64,000 nt of DNA from Mangrovicella endophytica. Lineage in GTDB: Bacteria > Pseudomonadota > Alphaproteobacteria > Rhizobiales > Rhizobiaceae. The notes under the pieces are model-generated. The model did no database searches and was not told the DNA's origin. It saw nothing but the letters and a program-made list of their open reading frames with translations. Each line of letters opens with the position of its first letter. Position 1 is the first letter of the stretch. This document shows, piece after piece, positions 46,079 to 54,804 of the stretch. The DNA is taken from assembly GCF_002893625.1 (NCBI RefSeq), contig NZ_PKMZ01000008.1, forward strand, positions 1 through 64,000, in the 5' to 3' direction. Both the position numbers and the translations under genes were made by a program.

Positions 46079-47575
46079 ATGGGCAAGTTTGAGACCTTCC
46101 GCGACGCGATCCGGCGTGGAAACGTCATCGGCGGACTGCGCGACGGGCTGATCGGCGACGGTGTCGCGTTCGACACAGCGTTCGGCGAGCGCAGGCTCCT
46201 CTATGCCGACTATGTCGCTTCGGGCCGGGCGCTGCGTCAGGTGGAGGATTTCATCCAGACCGAGGTGCTGCCCTTCTACGCCAACAGCCACACCGAGGCC
46301 TCCTTCTGCGGCGGCACCATGACGCGCCTGCGCGAAGAGGCCCGCCACACGGTGATGGCGCTGCTCGGCTGCGGAGAGGACTGCCACGTCGTCTTCACCG
46401 GCTCCGGCGCCACCAGCGGCATCAACCGCATTGTCAATCTTCTCGGCATCCCTGCGCGCGTTGCCGCCGGACAGCGCGTCACCGTTCTCGTCGGCCCTTA
46501 CGAGCACCACTCCAACCTCCTGCCGTGGCGCGAAAGCGGCGCCGCGATGGTGGAGATCCCCGAGGCGGCCGAGGGCGGTCCGTGCCTCCAGGCGCTGGAA
46601 GCCGCGCTCCAGGAAGCCGAGGGCTGCGACCTCGTTGTCGGCACCTTCTCGGCGGCCTCCAACGTCACGGGCATCCTGACCGATCCCGATCCGGTGACGC
46701 GGCTCCTGAAGCAGTACGGGGCGCTGTCGATCTGGGACTATGCCTGCGGCGCGCCCTACCTGCCGATGACCATGGGCGAGGGCGAGACGGCCAAGGACGC
46801 GATCGTCTTCTCGCCGCACAAGTTCCCCGGTGGCCCCGGCGCGACCGGGATCATGGCGATCCGCGACACGGTGGTGCAGCGGCAGACGCCGACGATGCCG
46901 GGCGGCGGCTCGGTCTCCTTCGTCTCGCCCTGGGGTCACGAATACAGCCGCCGCGTCGAGGCGCGCGAGGAGGCCGGCACACCGAACGTCGTCGGCGACA
47001 TCCGGGCAGTGCTCGCCCTCCTAGTGAAGGATGCCGTCGGCTGCGACGCCATCATGGCGCGCGAGGCTGTCCTTCGGGACAAGGCGACGAAGGCCTGGGG
47101 CGCGGTGCCGCAGATCCGTCTGCTCGGCCAGCGTCCCGGCGCCGAGGCCCTGCCGATCTTCTCCTTCCAGATCCGCAGCTCCGACGGCGGACTGGTGCAT
47201 CACCAGCTCGTCACCCGCATGCTGAGCGACGTCTTCGGCGTGCAGGCGCGTGGCGGCTGCGCCTGCGCCGGTCCCTATGCGCACCGGCTGCTCGACATCG
47301 ACGAGACGATGTCCGACGCGCTGTTCGGGCGCCTGGCCGCCGGCCATGAGACGGAGAAGCCGGGCTGGGTGCGGCTGAACTTCAGCTATCTCCACTCGGA
47401 TGCGCAGGCAGACCGGATCATCGCGGCGGTGGCGCTGCTGGCGCGCCATGCCGAGGCTCTGGCCGGCCAGTACAGCGTGGATCCCGCAACCGCGCGCTTC
47501 CGCCCGCGGCCGGATGCCAGCCTTGCGGCGGTACCCGCGCTAGCCGGCGCTTCCGGCTGGAGATCGGCCGCCTGA
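46079..47575 (+). CDS. Class-V aminotransferase-fold PLP enzyme (cysteine desulfurase-like)
   Basis: 498 aa, related to SufS/CsdA and isopenicillin-epimerase proteins. The PLP lysine is in FSPHKFPGGPGATG, the cofactor loop in TGSGATSGINRIV, and a possible sulfur-carrying Cys in GGCACAGPYAHRLL. GGGGAG lies before the ATG. There are no Fe-S assembly genes nearby, and an Lrp-type regulator is divergent, so an amino-acid catabolic role (lyase or desulfurase) is as likely as a biosynthetic one. The last 40 residues are low in complexity. Confidence 0.82.
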   Translation: MGKFETFRDAIRRGNVIGGLRDGLIGDGVAFDTAFGERRLLYADYVASGRALRQVEDFIQTEVLPFYANSHTEASFCGGTMTRLREEARHTVMALLGCGEDCHVVFTGSGATSGINRIVNLLGIPARVAAGQRVTVLVGPYEHHSNLLPWRESGAAMVEIPEAAEGGPCLQALEAALQEAEGCDLVVGTFSAASNVTGILTDPDPVTRLLKQYGALSIWDYACGAPYLPMTMGEGETAKDAIVFSPHKFPGGPGATGIMAIRDTVVQRQTPTMPGGGSVSFVSPWGHEYSRRVEAREEAGTPNVVGDIRAVLALLVKDAVGCDAIMAREAVLRDKATKAWGAVPQIRLLGQRPGAEALPIFSFQIRSSDGGLVHHQLVTRMLSDVFGVQARGGCACAGPYAHRLLDIDETMSDALFGRLAAGHETEKPGWVRLNFSYLHSDAQADRIIAAVALLARHAEALAGQYSVDPATARFRPRPDASLAAVPALAGASGWRSAA

Positions 47576-47754
47576 ACCCGTCGCCAGTCGCGCCCGCGAT
47601 CCGCCTGGATGGCGAGAAGGGCCGCTCACTTGCCTCCGGCGCAACCGCGCCGCGTCATCACATGCTTCATCATGTCGCTGCCGGCGCAGACCCTTCCTAA
47701 GACCTCGTTGCCCTAGCCTGTCCCTCGCAGCGTCAGGAAGGTGCGTGATCGCTC

Positions 47755-48579
47755 ATGATGAAGAGGGCTGCTTCGCTCGTCGCAAACATGTTCCGCGGCG
47801 AGATCCGCTCCGAGCGCGAGCTGGCGTGGAACGTCGTGCGCATCGTCGCCTGCGTCGTTGTCGCCGCCGATCTCCTCGATGCGGGCATCAACCTTTTGAC
47901 CCAGCCCGACCGGGTCTTACCCTCGCTGATCCAGACCAGCTTCACCGCCGGCGTCATGGCAGCAGCCTTCGGCTACTGGCTGTCGCGCGCCAATCTCAGA
48001 CTGTTCCAGACCAAATTCCAGCTGGAGGTTCTGAGCCGCGTCGACGCCCAGACGGGTCTGATGAACCGGCGGACCTTCATTGAGGCGAGCGAGCGGCAGA
48101 TCGCCGACGGCGCGGCAACCGTGCTGATCGTCGCCGACATCGACCGCTTCAAGCAGATCAACGATCGCTTCGGCCATCCGGTCGGCGATGTCGTCATCGC
48201 AGGCGTCGGCGAAGCGCTGGCGGCCTGCTTCCCCAACCCGCATCTGACGGGCCGTATCGGCGGGGAGGAGTTCGCCGTGCTCTTCGTCGGCGGCACCGCC
48301 GATAAGGCGCATGAGGAGACGGAGGGCTTGCGCAGGCGCGTCGCGGCCGCGAACATGGTGGCCGCGGACCCATCCTTTCACGTCACGATCAGCGCCGGGC
48401 TGTGCGAGCTGGCCTCCCGCGCCACTCTGGCGGAAAGCTACGCGGCGGCGGACAATGCGCTCTATTGCGCCAAGCATCTCGGCCGCAACCGCGTGGTCGA
48501 GGCCGGCGATCCGCTGGTGCGGCGGCTGGACGGCGTGCGTCGTGCCCTGTCGAGCGGGCAGGGCCTGCAGGCGCCCTGA
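47755..48579 (+). CDS. Membrane GGDEF diguanylate cyclase without I-site
   Basis: 274 aa. Two N-terminal membrane segments (VVRIVACVVVAADLLDAGIN and a second near SFTAGVMAAAFGYWLS) precede a full GGDEF domain. The substrate-loop motif is VDAQTGLMNRRTF and the active site is G169-G170-E171-E172-F173. The five-residue-upstream RxxD inhibitory site is missing (NPHL instead), so product inhibition by c-di-GMP at that site is not expected. It has no partner EAL domain here. Confidence 0.9.
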   Translation: MMKRAASLVANMFRGEIRSERELAWNVVRIVACVVVAADLLDAGINLLTQPDRVLPSLIQTSFTAGVMAAAFGYWLSRANLRLFQTKFQLEVLSRVDAQTGLMNRRTFIEASERQIADGAATVLIVADIDRFKQINDRFGHPVGDVVIAGVGEALAACFPNPHLTGRIGGEEFAVLFVGGTADKAHEETEGLRRRVAAANMVAADPSFHVTISAGLCELASRATLAESYAAADNALYCAKHLGRNRVVEAGDPLVRRLDGVRRALSSGQGLQAP

Positions 48580-48610
48580 GAGCCTCGAACCAGCTGCCAC
48601 ATGAAGGCTG

Positions 48611-49033
48611 CTAGATCAGGCGGCCGTGGGAGTGGCTTTCGTTGGCCAGCGTCTCGATCACCTGGCAGTCGGCGACGCGGCCGGTGGCGCAGTGCTCCAC
48701 CATGCGGGTCAGCTCCGCCTGCAGCGCCTTCAGCTTGGCGATCCGGCGCTCGACTTCATGGAGGTGGGCCTTCGCAATGGCATCCGCCGCCGCGCAGGAT
48801 TGCCCCGGATTGTCCTGCAGCGACAGGAGCGTGCGGATGGCATCCACCTCGAAGCCGAGCTCGCGTGCATGCCGGATGAAGGCGAGGCGCTTGAGGTCGG
48901 CCTCGCTGTAAAGCCGGCGCTGGCTCTCTGTACGGGCGGGCGCCGGCAGGAGTCCGATCGTCTCGTAATAGCGGATGGTGGGCACCTTCACGCCGCTGTG
49001 GCGGGCGGCCTCGCCGATGGGCACGTCCTGCAT
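48611..49033 (-). CDS. MerR-family heavy-metal-responsive regulator
   Basis: 140 aa. The MerR DNA-binding domain (VPIGEAARHSGVKVPTIRYY, ETIGLLPAPARTESQRRLYS) is followed by a dimerisation helix and a metal-binding end with Cys residues (QSCAAADA, MVEHCATGRVADC) plus His (ESHSHG). It is divergent from a Zn/Cd/Pb-type ATPase, so it probably activates that gene in response to divalent metal. The real start is MQDVPIGE; the long upstream open frame is antisense to the ATPase. Confidence 0.9.
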   Translation of the reverse strand: MQDVPIGEAARHSGVKVPTIRYYETIGLLPAPARTESQRRLYSEADLKRLAFIRHARELGFEVDAIRTLLSLQDNPGQSCAAADAIAKAHLHEVERRIAKLKALQAELTRMVEHCATGRVADCQVIETLANESHSHGRLI

Positions 49034-49046
49034 TTTCTTGCTTGCT

Positions 49047-49063
49047 CCTCTAGTCGCTAGAGG
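49047..49063 (+). promoter_or_regulatory. MerR-type operator in the metal ATPase promoter
   Basis: CCTCTAG and CTAGAGG form a perfect 7-3-7 dyad. TTGCTC just to its left can act as a -35 box, and a -10-like element at about 49065-49072 gives the long spacer typical of MerR promoters. It lies between the divergent regulator and ATPase genes. Confidence 0.7.
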
Positions 49064-49099
49064 ATGTACCGGTTGGGCGGACAAGACAAGGAGTCCGCC

Positions 49100-51400
49100 T
49101 TGACCGAGCCTCTCAGCCGCAGCCGCTTTGCCATTGGCGGCATGGATTGCGCCTCCTGCGCCACCAAGATCGACACCGCCGTTCGCCGCCTTCCCGGCGT
49201 CAACGATGCCCGCGTTTCCGTCGCCGCGGGCACGCTGAGCGTCGAGCACGCGCCGACGGCGGACCTCGCTGCCCTGCAGAGGCAGGTGGTCCGGCTCGGC
49301 TACACGATCGCGCCGATCGCCGGCCGGCCTTCGGGCCCCGGCGCTGCAGCCGGCCAGGCTCATGAACATAAGCATGAGCATGGCGCCGGCTGTCATGGCG
49401 ATCATGGTCATGAGCACAGTCACGCGCATGGCGACGATCACGATCATGGCCATGGCGACGGCGGTGCACACCGCCATGCCGAGACCAGCGCCGGCACGCC
49501 GGCGGGCTTGCACGGACACGACCACGGTCCCATGACCGGCCCCTGGTGGCGTTCGCCCAAGGCGCAGCTGACGATTGCCAGCGGCCTTGCCCTGGTCGCC
49601 GCCTATGCCGTCGGGCTGATGCTGCCACAGGTGCAGGAATGGGCCTTCGTGGTCGCCATGCTGGTCGGACTGGTGCCGATCGCCCGCCGTGCCCTTGCTG
49701 CCGCCTTTGCCGGAACGCCCTTCTCCATCGAGATGCTGATGACCATCGCGGCGATCGGCGCCGTGATCATCGGCGCGGGCGAAGAGGGCGCGGCGGTCGT
49801 CTTCCTGTTCCTGGTCGGCGAGCTCCTGGAGGGTGTCGCCGCCAGCCGAGCACGGGCCAGCATCCAGAGCCTGACGACGCTGGTGCCGAAGTCGGTGCGT
49901 CTCGAAGACCCAAGCGGCGTCACGGAGGTGCCGGCGGAGAGCGTCAGCCCCGGGCAGGTGATCGTGGTGCGGCCGGGCGACCGGATCGGCGCCGACGGCG
50001 TCATCGTCGAGGGCGACAGCACGATCAACGAGGCGCCGGTGACCGGCGAAAGCACGCCGGTCGCCAAGGGGCCGGGCGCCAGCGTCTTTGCCGGTACGAT
50101 CAATGCCGACGCCGTGCTGCGGGTGCGCGTCACCGCTGCCGCTGAGGATAACACGATCGCCCGCGTGGTCCGGCTCGTCGAGGAGGCGCAGGAAACCAAG
50201 GCGCCGACCGAGCGCTTTATCGACCGCTTCTCGCGCTATTACACGCCGGGCGTCGTTGCGGTCGCGCTGCTGATCGCCATCGTGCCGCCGCTCGTCCTTG
50301 GCGGCGCCTGGTCGGACTGGATCTACAAGGGTCTGGCGATCCTCCTGATCGGCTGCCCCTGCGCGCTGGTGATCTCGACGCCGGCGGCCATCGCTGCCGC
50401 CCTGTCGGCCGGCGCACGCCGCGGCCTCCTGATGAAGGGCGGCGCCGTCCTGGAGGACGTCGGCAAGATTACCGCCATCGCCATGGACAAGACGGGCACC
50501 CTGACGGCCGGCGCGCCGGTGGTGACCGACATCGTCGGCATCGACCGGACCGAGCGCGAGGTGCTGGCGAGCGCTGCGGCGCTGGAGGCGGGATCGAGCC
50601 ATCCGCTGGCAATCGCGATCCTCGCCCGTGCCAAGGCCGATGCGGTGGCGGTGCCGCAGGCCGAGGGCGCCAAGGCGGTTCCGGGCAAGGGCCTGTCCGG
50701 CACAGTCGGCGGTCGGTCGCTCTTCCTCGGCTCGCCGAAGGCCGCCACCGAGCGTGCCACGCTCGGCTCCGATGCGGGCGCCGCGCTCTCCGCGCTGATC
50801 GAGGCCGGCAAGTCGGTCTCGGTGCTGCTGATCGACGATGCGGTTGCGGGCTTCATCGCCATGCGCGACGAGCCCCGGCCGGATGCCGTGGCCGGCGTCG
50901 CGGCGTTGAAATCCGCCGGCGTCACGCCGATCATGTTGACGGGCGACAATGCCCGCACCGCCGCCGCCGTCGGCGAGATGCTCGGCATGGAAGTGCGCGC
51001 CGAACTGTTGCCTGAGGACAAGCAGCGCATCGTGCGCGAGCTTCAGGCCAAGGGCGAGACCGTCGGCAAGGTCGGCGACGGCATCAACGACGCGCCGGCG
51101 CTCGCGGCCGCCCATGTCGGCATCGCCATGGGTGGCGGCACCGACGTGGCGCTGGAGACCGCCGACGCTGCCGTGCTGCATGGCCGCGTCCTAGATCTCG
51201 CCGGGATGGTGAGACTGTCGCGCGACGCCATGCGCAACATCCACCAGAACATCGCCATCGCACTCGGGCTGAAGGCGGTGTTCCTGGTCACCACCGTGCT
51301 CGGCGTCACCGGACTGTGGCCGGCGATCCTGGCCGATACCGGCGCCACTGTGCTGGTCACCGCCAATGCGATGCGGCTGCTCGCCTGGAAACCCCGCTGA
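49100..51400 (+). CDS. zntA: Zn/Cd/Pb-type P1B ATPase
   Basis: 766 aa. The HMA domain has GGMDCASCATKID. It is followed by a His-rich stretch (about residues 85-150, with many HGH and HEH repeats) that may bind metal. The pump core shows CPCALVISTPAAIAAAL, DKTGTLTAG and GDGINDAPALAAAHVG. The C-terminal DTGATVLVTANAMRLL is the P1B-2 (Zn/Cd/Pb) signature. The start is a TTG with AAGGAG before it; an ATG 12 codons upstream would overlap the promoter. It exports divalent heavy metals. The symbol is by subclass. Confidence 0.9.
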   Translation: MTEPLSRSRFAIGGMDCASCATKIDTAVRRLPGVNDARVSVAAGTLSVEHAPTADLAALQRQVVRLGYTIAPIAGRPSGPGAAAGQAHEHKHEHGAGCHGDHGHEHSHAHGDDHDHGHGDGGAHRHAETSAGTPAGLHGHDHGPMTGPWWRSPKAQLTIASGLALVAAYAVGLMLPQVQEWAFVVAMLVGLVPIARRALAAAFAGTPFSIEMLMTIAAIGAVIIGAGEEGAAVVFLFLVGELLEGVAASRARASIQSLTTLVPKSVRLEDPSGVTEVPAESVSPGQVIVVRPGDRIGADGVIVEGDSTINEAPVTGESTPVAKGPGASVFAGTINADAVLRVRVTAAAEDNTIARVVRLVEEAQETKAPTERFIDRFSRYYTPGVVAVALLIAIVPPLVLGGAWSDWIYKGLAILLIGCPCALVISTPAAIAAALSAGARRGLLMKGGAVLEDVGKITAIAMDKTGTLTAGAPVVTDIVGIDRTEREVLASAAALEAGSSHPLAIAILARAKADAVAVPQAEGAKAVPGKGLSGTVGGRSLFLGSPKAATERATLGSDAGAALSALIEAGKSVSVLLIDDAVAGFIAMRDEPRPDAVAGVAALKSAGVTPIMLTGDNARTAAAVGEMLGMEVRAELLPEDKQRIVRELQAKGETVGKVGDGINDAPALAAAHVGIAMGGGTDVALETADAAVLHGRVLDLAGMVRLSRDAMRNIHQNIAIALGLKAVFLVTTVLGVTGLWPAILADTGATVLVTANAMRLLAWKPR

Positions 51401-51428
51401 GGGCGCGGTACGTCGGATGCAGTCTTCG

Positions 51429-51446
51429 AGTTTTCTTCGGAAAACT
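51429..51446 (+). other. UUCG-tetraloop hairpin after the metal ATPase gene
   Basis: AGTTTTC and GAAAACT pair around TTCG, a very stable C(UUCG)G loop, 29 bases after the ATPase stop. There is no trailing T run. It may stabilise the transcript end. Confidence 0.4.
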
Positions 51447-51531
51447 GGCTCCGGCACGGCGCCGTGATGGATCGTTCCGGCGGGTCGGCGGTTCCCTGCG
51501 GGATTGATTGATCCCTCAGAGGAGCAGTGTA

Positions 51532-51972
51532 GTGAGCAGCATGACGTTGGCCGACCTCGCCAAGAAGATGAAGGGCATCGATATCGCGATGCTGACGACG
51601 AAGACGGAAGGCGGCGAGCTCGCCGGCCGCCCGATGAGCACCAATGGCGATGTCGAATATGACGGCGACAGCTGGTTCTTCTCGTCGGACGACTCGAACG
51701 GCGTGCAGGAGATCAAACGCGACCCGAAGGTGGCGCTCTCCTTTTCCGGCCCCAAGAGCCTGCTCGGGGCGCCCGGCATCTTCGTTGCCGTCGAGGGTCG
51801 TGCGGAGTTGATCTACGACCGCTTGGTGATGGAAGAGCACTGGGTAAAGGACGTCGAGCGCTATTTTCCCGAGGGACTCGACACACCCGGGATCGTCCTC
51901 ATCAAGGTACATGCGACGCGCGTCCACTACTGGGATGGCGATGACGAGGGCGAGGTCGCCGTCCGCGCCTGA
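51532..51972 (+). CDS. Pyridoxamine 5'-phosphate oxidase-fold general stress protein
   Basis: A 146-aa split-barrel flavin-binding protein of the general stress protein 26 type (IDIAMLTTKTEGGELAGRPM, WFFSSDDSNGVQEIKRDPKV, VALSFSGPKSLLGAPGIFVAV). It is probably FMN- or F420-like-cofactor-binding, and its reaction is unknown. The GTG at 51532 has GAGGAG before it; an ATG three codons later is possible. The frame is open eight codons upstream. Confidence 0.82.
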   Translation: MSSMTLADLAKKMKGIDIAMLTTKTEGGELAGRPMSTNGDVEYDGDSWFFSSDDSNGVQEIKRDPKVALSFSGPKSLLGAPGIFVAVEGRAELIYDRLVMEEHWVKDVERYFPEGLDTPGIVLIKVHATRVHYWDGDDEGEVAVRA

Positions 51973-51995
51973 GCGCTAGGCTGCAAGCTCAAGCG

Positions 51996-52041
51996 GGGCC
52001 GGCTGAGAGGCCGGCCCTGCGCTCCGGTCGCAGACTTTTTT
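51996..52041 (+). terminator. Terminator after the stress-protein gene
   Basis: An 8-bp GC stem (51996-52003 with 52010-52017) overlaps a second 5-bp stem (CTGCG with CGCAG). Six T residues follow at 52036-52041. It ends just before the stop of the convergent SorC gene. Confidence 0.65.
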
Positions 52042-52043
52042 GC

Positions 52044-53030
52044 TCAGGATAGCAGCAGGCTGTGAGCCGAGGCGGCGTCGGTGACGAGATGGGTCACGAA
52101 GCCGCCGGCGAGCGCGGCGCGCAGCGAGCCGACGCGCTCCGGTCCCGCGCAGACGGCGATGCGCCGGCGGACGGTGCGCAGCCGGTCGAGATCGATGCCG
52201 ATGATGCGGCCGTCGAGCGGGCCTGCGAGCGGCGATCCGTCCGCACCGATGAAGCGCCCGGCGATCACGGCCGCCGCGCCCCTCGCCTGGTAGGCTGCAA
52301 GGTCCGCCGGCGTCGCAACGCCCGACTGGACGATGTGGCTTTCCGGCGTTGCGAGGCCGACGGCGAAGAGGGCGGCGTCGAGCTGGTCGAGACCGGCGAG
52401 CTGCCGGGCGATCGGCGCCTCGCGGCTCAGCGCTTCCACCAGTGCCGCGTTCGAAAGGACCGCCGGCGCATGCAGGTTGAGGCAGATCGCGCCCATCCGG
52501 TCGGCGATCAGCGAGGTGCAGCTTTCGGCGGTGAAGCGGAAGGGCAGCGCCATCGAGCCGACGAGCTGCACCACCGTCATCTCCGGATGCGAGCGGCGCG
52601 GCAGCAGCTCGGCGACGCGGTGCACGGTCTCGCCCCAGGCGACGCCGAGGCGGTCGCTTGGCCCGACCAGATCGTCCAGCCACATGGCCGCGGCGCGCGC
52701 CACACCTTCCAGTGCGGGAGCCGTGTTGTCCGGCACCAGGTAGACCGCTTCGAGGCCATGGCGCTCGGCGAGCGACTTGGCGAGCTGCGAGCGGGAGAGG
52801 AGCGCCGGGTCGAGCGAGATGCGCACCAGCCCCTCGTCGCGGGCCTGGCGCAGGTAGTTGTGGACGCTGGCCCGGGAGACGCCGAGCCGCTCGGCGATCT
52901 CGGCCTGGCTCATATCCTCGACGAAATAGGCCCAGGCGGCCCGCACCATCGGGCTATGCCCGGCCTGCTGCGCCGCCTCGCCCGGGTCGCTCGCGGCGGC
53001 CGGCGCCTTGCCCTTTGGGAGCTTAGGCAC
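52044..53030 (-). CDS. SorC-family sugar-responsive transcriptional regulator
   Basis: About 328 aa. An N-terminal helix-turn-helix (VRAAWAYFVEDMSQAEIAER, VSRASVHNYLRQARDEG) comes before the SorC/DeoR-type sugar-phosphate-binding domain (GVAWGETVHRVAELLP, VVQLVGSM, GIDLDRL). The start is uncertain: the GTG at 53030 is used, and a TTG at 53057 would lengthen it by nine residues. It overlaps the end of the aldolase gene. It is likely to control the divergent mtn and ABC units, with 5-methylthioribulose- or deoxyribulose-phosphate as a plausible effector. Confidence 0.85.
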   Translation of the reverse strand: MPKLPKGKAPAAASDPGEAAQQAGHSPMVRAAWAYFVEDMSQAEIAERLGVSRASVHNYLRQARDEGLVRISLDPALLSRSQLAKSLAERHGLEAVYLVPDNTAPALEGVARAAAMWLDDLVGPSDRLGVAWGETVHRVAELLPRRSHPEMTVVQLVGSMALPFRFTAESCTSLIADRMGAICLNLHAPAVLSNAALVEALSREAPIARQLAGLDQLDAALFAVGLATPESHIVQSGVATPADLAAYQARGAAAVIAGRFIGADGSPLAGPLDGRIIGIDLDRLRTVRRRIAVCAGPERVGSLRAALAGGFVTHLVTDAASAHSLLLS

Positions 53031-53679
53031 GGGCCGGCTGCTTGCCGTAATCCGCAAAGAGCGCCAGCACGCGATCCATCTCCGCCGCGTCGAGAATGAT
53101 GGGCTCGCCGAGGCTGGAGGCCAGGATCAGCTGGTGCGCGAGCACCTCCACCTCGCCGGCGAGCCACAGCGCCTTGTCGAGATTGGGCCCGAAGGCGATC
53201 TGGCCGTGATTGGCGAGGAGGCAGGCCTTCCGCCCTTCGAGGGCCGCCAGCATCGCATCCGAGAGCTCCTGCGTCCCGAAGGTCGCATAGTCGGCGCAGC
53301 GTATGTCGGTGCCGCCGGCGACCGCCACCATATAGTGGAAGGGCGGGATGGAGCGGCGCAGGCAGGACAGCGCGGTCGCATGCGTCGAATGCGTGTGCAC
53401 CACTGCGCCCGCCTCGGCGCGGTCGCGATAGATGTCGAGATGCATGCGCCACTCGCTGGACGGCTTCCAGTCGCCGGTCCATGCACCGTCATCGGCGACG
53501 AAGACGATCTGGTCCGGCTGCATCGCGGCGTAGGATACGCCGGATGGTGTGATCAGCATGCCACCTCCCACACGTGCCGAGACATTGCCCGAGGTGCCCT
53601 GATTGATGCCTTCCGCGTTCATGCGCAGGCACGTCTCGATGATGGCGGCGCGCAGGGCGGTGTCCGAGGATGTCTGCAT
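53023..53679 (-). CDS. Class II aldolase of the MTR/5-deoxyribose DHAP shunt
   Basis: 218 aa of the L-fuculose-1-phosphate aldolase fold. Phosphate-binding GTSGNVSAR, catalytic Glu in PSSEWRMH and zinc ligands in VVHTHSTHATAL are all present. Beside mtnK and mtnA it should split 5-methylthioribulose-1-phosphate or 5-deoxyribulose-1-phosphate into dihydroxyacetone phosphate and an aldehyde. MtnB dehydratase shares the fold, but the FucA-type catalytic Glu and the absence of mtnC/D argue for the aldolase. Confidence 0.82.
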   Translation of the reverse strand: MQTSSDTALRAAIIETCLRMNAEGINQGTSGNVSARVGGGMLITPSGVSYAAMQPDQIVFVADDGAWTGDWKPSSEWRMHLDIYRDRAEAGAVVHTHSTHATALSCLRRSIPPFHYMVAVAGGTDIRCADYATFGTQELSDAMLAALEGRKACLLANHGQIAFGPNLDKALWLAGEVEVLAHQLILASSLGEPIILDAAEMDRVLALFADYGKQPARA

Positions 53680-53682
53680 GGA

Positions 53683-54804
53683 TCAGGCGGCGGTCCGGCT
53701 GTTACGCTCGGCAAAGAGGGCGGCGATCGCCTCGCTTTCCGCCTTGACGACGCCGCGCTCGGTGATCAGCGCGGTGACGAGCCGGGCCGGCGTGACGTCG
53801 AAGGCGTAGTTCGCCACCGGCGAGCCGTCCGGCGTCACCTGCAGCGTGGTAATCTCGCCATCCGGCGTGCGGCCATGGACATGGGTCATCTCCTCGGCGC
53901 CGCGCTGCTCGATCGGAATGTCGCGACCTGAATGCAGCGAGAAGTCGATCGTCGGCGAGGGCAGGGCGACATAGAAGGGCACGTCATTATCGTGGGCGGC
54001 GAGCGCCTTCAGATAGGTGCCGATCTTGTTGCAGACGTCGCCATTGGCGGTGGTGCGGTCGGTGCCGACGATCACGAGATCCACCATGTCGTGCTGCATG
54101 AGATGACCGCCGGTGTTGTCGGCAACGACATGGTGCGGCACGCCGTGATGGCCGAGCTCCCAGGCCGTCAGCGCCGCGCCCTGGTTGCGCGGCCGCGTCT
54201 CGTCCACCCACACATGCACCGGAATGCCTTCCTCATGCGCGAGGTAGATCGGCGCCGTCGCCGTGCCCCAGTCGACGGTGGCGAGCCAGCCGGCATTGCA
54301 GTGGGTGAGGATGTTGACGGGCTCTCCGGGCTTCTTTCGGGCCGCAATCTCGCGGATGATCTTCAACCCGTTCTCTCCGATCGAGCGGTTGATCGCGACA
54401 TCCTCCTCGGCGATCTCGCCGGCACGGCGCCAGGCCGCCGCCTCACGCTCCTCGGGGGGAAGCGGCGTCAGGACGCGCATCATCTCGTCGAGCGCCCAGC
54501 GCAGGTTCACCGCCGTCGGCCGCGTGGCGTAGAGCGTGTTGTAGACGGTGCCAAGACGCGCATCGGAGGGGTCGCCCTGCAGGCCGAGGGCGACGCCATA
54601 GGCCGCAGCGGCGCCGATCAGAGGGGCGCCGCGCACGCGCATGTCGCGGATGGCGCTCGCGGCCTCCTCCAGCGTGTCCAGCGTCATCGTTTCGAAGGCA
54701 TGAGGCAGGCGTGTCTGATCGATGATGCCGACGCGGCCGGGCTGGCCCTCGGCCGGTGCGGTTTCGACCCAGATGGTACGGGTCGGCTGACCGTTGACCT
54801 TCAT
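53683..54804 (-). CDS. mtnA: S-methyl-5-thioribose-1-phosphate isomerase
   Basis: A 373-aa protein of the MtnA/eIF2B-like fold that converts 5-methylthioribose-1-phosphate to the ribulose form. The catalytic Cys is in [19 protein letters not shown] and the catalytic Asp in [20 protein letters not shown]-terminal [15 protein letters not shown] is also diagnostic. The start overlaps the mtnK stop as ATGA, and the aldolase begins three bases after its stop. Confidence 0.95.
   Translation of the reverse strand: MKVNGQPTRTIWVETAPAEGQPGRVGIIDQTRLPHAFETMTLDTLEEAASAIRDMRVRGAPLIGAAAAYGVALGLQGDPSDARLGTVYNTLYATRPTAVNLRWALDEMMRVLTPLPPEEREAAAWRRAGEIAEEDVAINRSIGENGLKIIREIAARKKPGEPVNILTHCNAGWLATVDWGTATAPIYLAHEEGIPVHVWVDETRPRNQGAALTAWELGHHGVPHHVVADNTGGHLMQHDMVDLVIVGTDRTTANGDVCNKIGTYLKALAAHDNDVPFYVALPSPTIDFSLHSGRDIPIEQRGAEEMTHVHGRTPDGEITTLQVTPDGSPVANYAFDVTPARLVTALITERGVVKAESEAIAALFAERNSRTAA

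Noticed and set aside
49034-51181. Very long open frame on the minus strand continuing upstream of the MerR gene
   Set aside because: It is antisense to the metal ATPase, His/Arg-rich in a way that mirrors the sense codons, and has no domain resemblance; only the last 140 codons are the real MerR gene.
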